Shown here in pieces: positions 36,212-43,333 of a stretch of DNA of 64,000 nt. Source of the DNA: Ciceribacter sichuanensis (GTDB lineage Bacteria > Pseudomonadota > Alphaproteobacteria > Rhizobiales > Rhizobiaceae); NCBI RefSeq assembly GCF_024055605.1, contig NZ_JAMXLX010000009.1, positions 62,001 to 126,000 of the forward strand. The letters run 5' to 3'. The notes beneath the pieces are model-generated. The model was not told the origin of the DNA, did not search any database, and worked only from the letters and a program-made list of their open reading frames with translations. Each line of letters opens with the position of its first letter. Position 1 is the stretch's first letter. A program made the translations under genes and the position numbers.

Positions 36212-37339
36212 ATGACAAACAAGATTTCCTCAGCAGTCATCATCGGCGCCGGTATTTTCGGCGTTTCCACCGCGACCCAGCTTGCCCGCCGGGGCGTGAA
36301 GGTGACTATCATCAATGATGGCCCACCAGCCAATGGCGCATCCGGACGCTCGCTTTCGTGGCTGAACTCCGCCCGCATGCGCTCGGAGGAATATCATCGC
36401 CTGCGCATGGCCGGTGTCGATCGTTACCGCACGCTGTCGGCGAAGCTGCCCGATGTGGACTGGCTGCGCTTCGAGGGCGGCCTCACCTGGGACGCGGACG
36501 GCGCCGGCAACGAGATCGACGCCGCCTATCGTTACGAGATATCGCTGGCCTATGACGCGCTGCATGTTCAGGGTTCGGATATCGCCAAGGTCACTCCCGG
36601 CATCGACGGCCGGGCGATCACGCCGCAGGGCGCAATCTTCAATCCCGGCGAGGGCTGGGTCGACCTGCCAATCCTGATTGACCATCTCCTTAAGGAGTTC
36701 TCGGCGCTCGGCGGCGTTCTGGTCACGGATCAGGGTGCTGCGTCGCCACTGGTGGAAGGCGGTTGCGCGATCGGAGCCGTGACGGCTTCCGGCAAGCGGT
36801 TCGAAGCGGACGCCGTACTGATCGCGACCGGGCCGGCGGTTCCGCGAATGGCTTCCGATATCGGCGCGACTATCGGCGATGGAACGCCGATTGCCCTGCT
36901 GATCCAGACCAAGCCCCTCGACCATCCGCTGCGTGCCGTGTTGAACACTCCCCGCGTTGCGGTTCGTCCCGCGCCGAACGGTACCTTCTCGCTCGATGCG
37001 GACTGGGCAGCCGAGGAGGTCGAGGTGAAGGCGGACGGGTCGCTCTTCGTGAAGCCCGAGACATTGCAGGGATTGCTGACCGAAGCCTCCAAGGTGATGG
37101 AAGGCAATCCGGTTCTGGAGGTCGCCTCTTATGGAGCCGGTCCGAAGCCGATCCCGGGCGACGGGGAGCCGGTGCTTGGAGAATTGCAGGGCGTTCCGGG
37201 TTGCTTTGTGGCCTTCAGCCACAGCGGTGCGACGCTCGGCCTGATCGTCGGCGAACTGGTCGCCTATGAAATGGCAACCGGTGCCCGTCATCCGATGCTT
37301 GCCACCTTCCGTCCGGAACGGTTTGCCAAGGCCTCCTGA
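36212..37339 (+). CDS. FAD-dependent oxidoreductase (DadA/DAO family)
   Basis: A 375-residue glycine-oxidase/D-amino-acid-dehydrogenase-like flavoprotein. The FAD motif is VIIGAGIFGVSTATQLARRG at the start, followed by NGASGRSLSWLNSARM. The C-terminal part has YGAGPKPIPGDGEPVLGEL and GCFVAFSHSGATLGLIVGEL. The family oxidises secondary or primary amines to imines. It is the last gene of the LacI-controlled operon and is followed by a strong terminator. Coupled with a Gfo/Idh enzyme and an amino-acid-type transporter, it suggests use of an N-substituted amino acid or opine-like compound, which is an inference. Confidence 0.87.
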   Translation: MTNKISSAVIIGAGIFGVSTATQLARRGVKVTIINDGPPANGASGRSLSWLNSARMRSEEYHRLRMAGVDRYRTLSAKLPDVDWLRFEGGLTWDADGAGNEIDAAYRYEISLAYDALHVQGSDIAKVTPGIDGRAITPQGAIFNPGEGWVDLPILIDHLLKEFSALGGVLVTDQGAASPLVEGGCAIGAVTASGKRFEADAVLIATGPAVPRMASDIGATIGDGTPIALLIQTKPLDHPLRAVLNTPRVAVRPAPNGTFSLDADWAAEEVEVKADGSLFVKPETLQGLLTEASKVMEGNPVLEVASYGAGPKPIPGDGEPVLGELQGVPGCFVAFSHSGATLGLIVGELVAYEMATGARHPMLATFRPERFAKAS

Positions 37340-37389
37340 CAACTTAGCATTAGCAACGCGCGGCTCTGAAGCGTCGGCTCGATACTCGT

Positions 37390-37431
37390 AGCGCCATCCC
37401 GGTCCAGCGGTCGGGATGGCGCTTTGCGTTT
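37390..37431 (+). terminator. Strong intrinsic terminator of the LacI-controlled operon
   Basis: A perfect 11-bp stem (AGCGCCATCCC with GGGATGGCGCT) has a 12-base loop and is followed by TTGCGTTT. Confidence 0.85.
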
Positions 37432-37825
37432 GCACCGATGTTCCCATTTCGGAATCACGGAAAGTTGAATGTGCGCCAAAAAAATGTGGCTGACTTGTTC
37501 GTCTGGCGAGGCACTCTTGCCATTGGCGCGAATGTATTGATAAATATGATAAAATAAGTCTAGTTTAATTCCAGTCACGCGTCATGCGCCCGAACCCCCT
37601 GTAAATGCTTGGTATTGCCAAGGATTTTTCTGCCGCCTATTCGTTCGCGGTCGACAGGAAACGACCGGCGGCATGTCTGTGGGGTCTGTTGCAGGACGGA
37701 GATGGCGGCCGTGGCGGCGGTTCGGATTTCGAAGGATTGGGCTGGGGTGCCTCTGATGTCAGGGGCGTGCGCCGGCGTTTGTTGGGCAGGAAGACGAGTT
37801 TGAGTGCTATCTGGGAAAATGCCGG
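37432..37825. other. Non-coding region upstream of the ECF sigma gene
   Basis: This stretch has no convincing gene. It contains an AT-rich part (37530-37570) with a direct repeat TGATAAA at 37538 and 37547, start to start nine bases. This could be part of an iron-responsive operator or promoter for the downstream heme locus. The remaining 250 bases are GC-rich, with open frames lacking ribosome sites. Confidence 0.4.
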
Positions 37826-38368
37826 ATGAACGAACGGCCCGATCTTCATTTCGGCCTGTACATGGCCCATCGCCCTGTGCTGATCGACTATGCGAGCCGT
37901 CTGCTCGGCACGCGTGAGGGCGCGGAGGACATCGTGCAGGAAGCCTTCCTGCGGTTCCTGCCGGCGACATCGCGCGGGGAGGCGGCCTTGCCGCCGAGGT
38001 CCTATCTGTTTCGCATCGTTCGCAATCTGGTGATCGACCGGCATCGCAGGCGGAAGCTGGAGGCGAAGCAGAGCGAGCAGGACGCTCCGGACTGGGCGGC
38101 GCCGCAGGCCATGCCGACGCCGGAGGAATCCGTTTTGTTTTGCGAGGGTATGCGCCGCGCCATGGACATGATTGCCAGCCTGCCGGAAAAACAGCGCATT
38201 GCATTGGAGATGGTCAGGTTCGGCGGGTATTCCGCCGAGGACGTTGCTGCCCATCTCGGCGTTTCGCTTCGTACCGCCTATCGGTTGGTAGAGGACGCGA
38301 TGATCGCGGTGACCACTCGTCTGCAGCAGGATACGGACGATCTTCCTCCCCACGGGAGAAAGCCCTAA
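37826..38368 (+). CDS. hasI: ECF RNA polymerase sigma factor, FecI/HasI type
   Basis: A 180-residue extracytoplasmic-function sigma factor. Region 2 is seen in RLLGTREGAEDIVQEAFLRF and RSYLFRIVRNLVIDRHRRR. Region 4 is seen in IASLPEKQRIALEMVRFGGY, then EDVAAHLGVSLRTAYRL. It has the short FecI form with no extra domains. The following FecR-like gene and STN-bearing receptor make the standard three-part cell-surface signalling set, so it should direct transcription of the receptor and hemophore genes when ligand binds. The symbol hasI is assigned by context; sequence alone says FecI-like. Confidence 0.88.
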   Translation: MNERPDLHFGLYMAHRPVLIDYASRLLGTREGAEDIVQEAFLRFLPATSRGEAALPPRSYLFRIVRNLVIDRHRRRKLEAKQSEQDAPDWAAPQAMPTPEESVLFCEGMRRAMDMIASLPEKQRIALEMVRFGGYSAEDVAAHLGVSLRTAYRLVEDAMIAVTTRLQQDTDDLPPHGRKP

Positions 38369-38412
38369 TATGACAAGCATGAAGTTCGCTGCCGCTGGCA
38401 CGGACCTGAACG

Positions 38413-39492
38413 ATGAAACGGGAGCAACGGCTGTATTTTTCGGCCAGGCCGTTGGAAAGACTTAAGGAGCCCGCAAGGGGAACGACGTTGGGCAGCAAGG
38501 CAAGGACAGAGAGGGAACTGCTCGGCGAGGCGACACGCTGGATCCTCCGGCTGCGCGGTGTTCCGGAGGGTTCTCCCCTGCGGTTGGAATTCGATGCCTG
38601 GGTGTCCACGTCGCCGGATCATCAGTCCGCCTGGGCGAGCGTCAATCAGGCCTGGAACGTTCTCGGCGCGGCTCAACCCGCCTATGCCGATAGAAACTGG
38701 GCCGTTGCTGCGTCTGATAGGACGGTTTCACCCTCGCGCCGCTCGCATCGGATTGTCCGACGGCTGCCGCGCCGGCCGTTTGCCCTTGCCGTTTCCGCCC
38801 TTGCAGCCATCTGTCTTCTCTGGGTGTTAGTGCCGGGGATGCTGATCGACTTGCGTTCCGATTACCGCACGGCGGCGGGCCAGACGGAACTCGTCCGCAT
38901 GGCGGATGGCTCGACGGTCGAACTCAGCGGCAGCAGCGCCATTTCCACGCAGATTGCTTCCGGCGAGCGCCGTGTCAAGTTGCTTGCCGGCGCCGCATTC
39001 TTCGATGTCGCCCATGACGAGGGACGGCCGTTTCTTGTCGATGCCGACGGCATCGAGGTGACGGTGCTTGGAACCGCCTTCGATGTTCAGGTCTCCAGTG
39101 CTTCCACCACCGTTGCCCTGTTGCGCGGCTCGATCCGTGCGGAGATGACGAGAAGCGATGACGCTCCCGTCGTTCTCCATCCGGGTCAGGTTGCTGTCAT
39201 CGATCACGCCGATGGCAAGGTTACGGTCAGGGACATCGCCCTTGAGGATATCGGCGCGTGGCGGGATGGAAAGATCCTGCTCGAAGGCGCGACCGTGCGC
39301 GAAGCGATCGAGATCGTGCAGCGCTATCACCCGGCCTGGATCGTCATTCCGGATAGCGGGCTTGCCGAACGCCGGATCAGCGGTCTCTTCGATCTTGCCG
39401 ATCCCGACAAGGCGCTGACCGCTATCGTCGGTCCCTTCGGCGGCAAGGTGCGTGCAGTAACGCCGCTTTCCCGTGTGATTTCAAGACTCTGA
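38413..39492 (+). CDS. hasS: FecR-family anti-sigma regulator
   Basis: A 359-residue FecR/HasS-type inner-membrane protein. The N-terminal cytosolic part has TRWILRLRGVPEGSPLRLEF and STSPDHQSAWASV, the usual sigma-binding domain. One membrane helix lies near residues 122-142 (FALAVSALAAICLLWVLVPG). The periplasmic FecR domain has YRTAAGQTELVRMADGSTVE and GAAFFDVAHDEGRPFLVDA, and a C-terminal secretin/TonB-like fold binds the receptor plug signal domain. The start is unclear: ATG at 38413 has no good ribosome site, whereas TTG at 38488, with CAAGGGG upstream, would trim 25 residues. It transmits the signal from the receptor to the sigma factor. Confidence 0.87.
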   Translation: MKREQRLYFSARPLERLKEPARGTTLGSKARTERELLGEATRWILRLRGVPEGSPLRLEFDAWVSTSPDHQSAWASVNQAWNVLGAAQPAYADRNWAVAASDRTVSPSRRSHRIVRRLPRRPFALAVSALAAICLLWVLVPGMLIDLRSDYRTAAGQTELVRMADGSTVELSGSSAISTQIASGERRVKLLAGAAFFDVAHDEGRPFLVDADGIEVTVLGTAFDVQVSSASTTVALLRGSIRAEMTRSDDAPVVLHPGQVAVIDHADGKVTVRDIALEDIGAWRDGKILLEGATVREAIEIVQRYHPAWIVIPDSGLAERRISGLFDLADPDKALTAIVGPFGGKVRAVTPLSRVISRL

Positions 39493-39628
39493 TTTATTAT
39501 TTCCGCGATCCGGCGAAAAATTTCGAAAAAACTTGAGTCATTTTGGCAATTTTTCTGAGCCGCTCGTCTCTACTCATGAAAGCGCAGGACATGACGTCTG
39601 GCGGGCATGATCGGAGACGGAAAGCGGA

Positions 39629-42451
39629 ATGCGTATCGGGGGTAGGGTAACAGGGGCGGCAGGGGGCAAGGCGCTGGCAGCAGTGACGTCCCGGTTGCTT
39701 GTCGGCGTGGCAGTGTGTGCATTATCGGGCGTACCGGTCTTTCTTGCCGGAGCATCTTTTGCACAGACTGCGCAGCCGCAGGTGCCTGCGCAGCCAGGAG
39801 CCCGTTCCTTCAACATTCTGTCCCAGCCGCTGACCGGCGCGCTGACGCAGTTCGGACGGCAGTCCGGTTTTCAGGTGGCTTTTCCGACGGAGGTCCCCAA
39901 GGGCTTGCGTTCGAATGCCGTGGTCGGCTTTTTCACGCCGCAGCAGGCCCTTGCACTGATGATGCAGGGGACGGGTATCTCCTACCGTATCACGGCGGAA
40001 GGGACCGTCATCGTTACCGGTCCGCAGACCGCGAACGATGGCGACGCGGGTGCCGTCGAAACGGGTGATGACACCGTCCTTGCGCCAATCGTCATTTCCG
40101 GAAAGACGGGGCGCTATGTCGCCACCGGCTCCGGTTATCAGGGCACGCCCGACTGGGTTTATCAGGAACCGGCATCGGTCAGCGTCGTTTCGCGCGAGGC
40201 TATCCGGGGCAGCGGGGGCCGCAATACGCGCGACCTGTTCAACAACATTTCCGGCGTCTATGCGGGCGAAGGTAATGGCAGCTTCCCTACGGTATCCCCT
40301 AACATCCGCGGTCTTCAGGATGCCGGGCGCGTCGTGGTTTCGATCGACGGCGCGCGGCAGAACGCGCAACGCGGTCTGGGCTTTGGCGGGAGCGATGGCG
40401 GCTACCAGTCGGATTCCGGGCAGGCCTATGTCGATACGGCCTTCATCCGCTCGGTCGAGGTGGAAAAAAGCACCGATGCTTCATCAGGCAATGTCGGTTC
40501 ACTTGGTGGTTCGGTCGATTTCCGCACGGTGGGTGCCGAAGACCTGATCAAGGACGGCAAGAAATGGGGCGTGGAGCTGAATGCCGCGCGCGGCAACAAC
40601 GCCTATGACTTCCAGGGTTCGATCCTCGGGTCTGCCCATCTCGGCGATACGCCGTTCTCCGTGACCGGCGGTTACAGCCGTACCAAACTCGGGGAATACG
40701 AGATCGGCGGCAACGGTGATGCGACAACCACGGAAGACACGATGAAGAACCAGCTCGGTCGCGAGAGCTGGTCTTCCCTGGCGAAGATCGAGGGCGATTT
40801 CGGAGACGTCCAGACCTCGCTCTCCTGGATGCATCAGGAAAACGAGTTCCTCTACGGCTCCTCCGGCGGCACCAGCCGCAACTTCGAGGACGCGCGCAAC
40901 GACAGCGTTTCGGCGGAACTCAAGTGGGATCCGGAAAGCGAACTGATCGATTTCACCGGTCGGTTCTGGTTCAACGATTCCATGACGAAGGAAACGCGCG
41001 AGGCTCGCAGCAACGGCACGCCCGATACCTTCATCGATGCCGGGCTGAAGAGCTTCGGCGGCTCGCTGGAAAATACCAGCCGCTTCGATACGCAGGCCGG
41101 TGCGCTCAGCGTCAACTACGGCGTCGAGGCGTTTCGCGATATCGCGGCTTCCAGCGCCTCAAGCGCGACCATCGCTCTCAATCCCGACTGGGCCAGCAAC
41201 TATACATCTTTCAGCCCGGACGGGCGGCGCGATATGGCGAGCCTATTCATCAACGGAGCGTTGGAGCCGACGGATTGGGTCACCCTGCGGGCTGGACTAC
41301 GCTATGACTGGTCGAGGTTGCAGGGAACGTCGACCTATTACACGCGTCGCTCGACCACCACCGATACCTCGCGCGTGGCGACCGCCGTTTCGGTCTATCG
41401 CGACTTTCTGCTGTCGCTGGGATCGGCGGGCGCGAGCACTTACAACACCCTGACAATGCTCTGCAATGTGCGCAATATCGCCAGCGCCTGCGCAACATTG
41501 AATGGTGGTGGAGAAATCGTTAACGGCAGTTGGTATCGCACGGGGCAGTGGATCCCGGGCGAGATCGTTACCACCGTCGACTATCCTTCCTACGAGATGG
41601 ACATCAACCGCACAGACGATGCGTGGCTGCCCTCGGCGAGTATCGAGTTCAAACCCACCGACTGGTTCCGTCCCTTCGTCACCTATTCCCACAGCTTCCG
41701 TCCGCCGACCATTCTCGAAACCTTCTTCTCCGGCGGTACTCCGGGCGAAGGTGCACCGGGCACGATTTTCGCGCCCAATGAGTGGCTGAAGCCGGAAAGG
41801 GCGCGTACTGCCGAAATCGGCGCCAATATCCTCCTGGATGATGTCTTGCAGGATGGCGACTCCCTGCGGCTGAAGGCCACCGCCTTCTATCGCGAAGTGG
41901 ACGATTACATCGTCCTTGGCTCCATCCTGACCCCGGGTGTGACCGACAGGAGCTACTACGGTTTCGTCAATTATGACGGCACCACCACGATGCGTGGCGT
42001 CGAGCTGGAAGGGAACTACAATGCCGACCGTTTCTGGCTCGGCGGCTCCATGACCTTCCTCGATACGGAGTGGCCCGAAAAGACACAGGTCTTCTCCAAC
42101 GGCACCGTCACGACCGATGGCGAAGTCTTCGCTACCTCGGGTGCGGTGGCTCCAAGGTTCAAGGTCACGCTTGACGCGGGCCTGAGGTTCTTTGAAAATC
42201 GTCTCTCCATCGGTGGTCGCCTGACGCATGTCACGCCGACCCAAAGCCGGACTCTTGATGACGACGGCAACCTCAGGGAGGTCACTGATCCCTACACCGT
42301 GGCCGACGTCTATGCTTCCTACGCGCTGACGGACAGCGCCACGCTCAGACTGGCCGTCAACAACGTGACGGACCGCAACTACATCCCGGCGACCAGCTCC
42401 TACACAGCGCCGGGGAGAACCTTCCTGGCATCTCTCAACATGAGGTTCTGA
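39629..42451 (+). CDS. hasR: TonB-dependent heme/hemophore receptor with STN signalling domain
   Basis: A 940-residue outer-membrane receptor. A signal peptide (about 1-45, ending near GASFA-QTA) is followed by an STN domain (about 55-125, FNILSQPLTGALTQFGRQSG) that contacts the FecR-type protein. The plug (about 165-290) includes NNISGVYAGEGNGSFPTV and IRGLQDAGRVVVSIDGAR, and the barrel ends in NMRF with terminal phenylalanine. The FRAP/NPNL heme-receptor region is recognisable as YSHSFRPPTILETF and APNEWLKPERARTAEIG, but no histidine lies between the two motifs, where HasR has a heme ligand. Its neighbours (HasA-like protein, exporter, heme oxygenase) support heme as ligand. The 136-base upstream gap should carry the ECF promoter; no confident match was found. 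Confidence 0.85.
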   Translation: MRIGGRVTGAAGGKALAAVTSRLLVGVAVCALSGVPVFLAGASFAQTAQPQVPAQPGARSFNILSQPLTGALTQFGRQSGFQVAFPTEVPKGLRSNAVVGFFTPQQALALMMQGTGISYRITAEGTVIVTGPQTANDGDAGAVETGDDTVLAPIVISGKTGRYVATGSGYQGTPDWVYQEPASVSVVSREAIRGSGGRNTRDLFNNISGVYAGEGNGSFPTVSPNIRGLQDAGRVVVSIDGARQNAQRGLGFGGSDGGYQSDSGQAYVDTAFIRSVEVEKSTDASSGNVGSLGGSVDFRTVGAEDLIKDGKKWGVELNAARGNNAYDFQGSILGSAHLGDTPFSVTGGYSRTKLGEYEIGGNGDATTTEDTMKNQLGRESWSSLAKIEGDFGDVQTSLSWMHQENEFLYGSSGGTSRNFEDARNDSVSAELKWDPESELIDFTGRFWFNDSMTKETREARSNGTPDTFIDAGLKSFGGSLENTSRFDTQAGALSVNYGVEAFRDIAASSASSATIALNPDWASNYTSFSPDGRRDMASLFINGALEPTDWVTLRAGLRYDWSRLQGTSTYYTRRSTTTDTSRVATAVSVYRDFLLSLGSAGASTYNTLTMLCNVRNIASACATLNGGGEIVNGSWYRTGQWIPGEIVTTVDYPSYEMDINRTDDAWLPSASIEFKPTDWFRPFVTYSHSFRPPTILETFFSGGTPGEGAPGTIFAPNEWLKPERARTAEIGANILLDDVLQDGDSLRLKATAFYREVDDYIVLGSILTPGVTDRSYYGFVNYDGTTTMRGVELEGNYNADRFWLGGSMTFLDTEWPEKTQVFSNGTVTTDGEVFATSGAVAPRFKVTLDAGLRFFENRLSIGGRLTHVTPTQSRTLDDDGNLREVTDPYTVADVYASYALTDSATLRLAVNNVTDRNYIPATSSYTAPGRTFLASLNMRF

Positions 42452-42489
42452 TGCAAGAAATCCGCGATGACTTTCCGATGCAACGCAGT

Positions 42490-42522
42490 CTCCCCGAAAC
42501 CGTGGCGGTTTTGTCCGGGGAG
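42490..42522 (+). other. Two-stem hairpin between receptor and hemophore genes
   Basis: The outer stem is CTCCCCG with CGGGGAG and the inner stem is AAACCG with CGGTTT around TGG. No T tract follows. It could set different mRNA levels for the receptor and the secreted protein. Confidence 0.6.
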
Positions 42523-42576
42523 CACTGTCCGGGCTGAGATCCGGCATTTTGCAACACCCATCCGAGGAGCAGACAA

Positions 42577-43320
42577 ATGGCTGCAATCATTGAACTCACT
42601 TCGGCTTCTTCCAATCTGGAAGCTTACCTGACAAGTTGGACCAGCGGTTTCCAGACGAGCTACGGCGCGTTCTGGGACGAGGGCGCAGGCCTTGTGACCA
42701 ACCCCGTGGCTGGCACGACCTATGAGCAGTGGGGCAACGGCACCGCCGGCAGCAAGGGCATCTACCTTGAGGGCGAGGTCCAGTATGCCCGCGGTAACCT
42801 GACGGGCACTGTCGACACGATCACGCTCGGCAGCGGCTTCAGCCAGTCGAACGCCAGCGGCTTCAGCGTCTCGGCCGAACTCGTGATCACGCCTGACAGC
42901 ACGATCCCGGGCGCCGGTCAGGATTCCTTCGATTGGGCGATCTATGATCTGACGGTCAACGGCTCGCTTTCCAGCTTCTACGACTACCTCGGCGAAGTCG
43001 GCACCGTTATCGAAGACACCACCGCCTCCAACGTTCTCGTCGGCTTCTCCGGTGCTGACACCTTCGTCTTCTCCGGTGGTGTGGACACGGTCAAGGCGGG
43101 CCCTGCCGGCACCTATGGATACCAGGACGGAACGGATACGCTGGACGTATCGGCATGGGGCGCCAGCTCGGTCGACGATATCTACTGGTATGACGATACC
43201 GACGGCTATGCGGTCATCGGCTCGGTCACCGACGCATCCGTCGGCATCACGCTCGTCGGTGTCAGCTCCAGCGTTCTCGACGTGAGCGACTTCATCTTCG
43301 CTCCGGCGCTGGCCGCTTGA
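42577..43320 (+). CDS. hasA: HasA-like secreted hemophore with RTX-type C-terminal secretion block
   Basis: A 247-residue acidic protein with no N-terminal signal, no cysteine and no histidine. Residues 1-155 resemble HasA hemophores: LEAYLTSWTSGF parallels the first helix, VQYARGNLTGTVDTITLGSGF the central strands, and SFDWAIYDLTVNGSLSSFYD the later helix. Against my recollection of Serratia HasA, the His32 ligand is absent, Tyr75 (GNLTY) is Gly, and the following loop is shortened. Residues 155-247 resemble the end block of RTX exoproteins (GADTFVFSGGVDTV, DTLDVSAWGASS, VSDFIF) followed by APALAA, instead of the native HasA tail. It should be exported by the next two gene products. GAGGAG precedes the ATG. 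Heme binding is not assured. Confidence 0.75.
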   Translation: MAAIIELTSASSNLEAYLTSWTSGFQTSYGAFWDEGAGLVTNPVAGTTYEQWGNGTAGSKGIYLEGEVQYARGNLTGTVDTITLGSGFSQSNASGFSVSAELVITPDSTIPGAGQDSFDWAIYDLTVNGSLSSFYDYLGEVGTVIEDTTASNVLVGFSGADTFVFSGGVDTVKAGPAGTYGYQDGTDTLDVSAWGASSVDDIYWYDDTDGYAVIGSVTDASVGITLVGVSSSVLDVSDFIFAPALAA

Positions 43321-43333
43321 TGACGGCGCCGAC

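Noticed and set aside
37605-37829. 74-codon frame ending in an ATGA overlap with the ECF sigma gene
   Set aside because: It has no ribosome site and a glycine- and arginine-rich composition without similarity to any small leader peptide I know; the overlap could be chance.
39493-39628. A FecI-type promoter before the TonB receptor gene (GGCAAT at 39545 and CGT at 39565)
   Set aside because: The spacing is short and neither element is a good match, so I do not list it as a feature.
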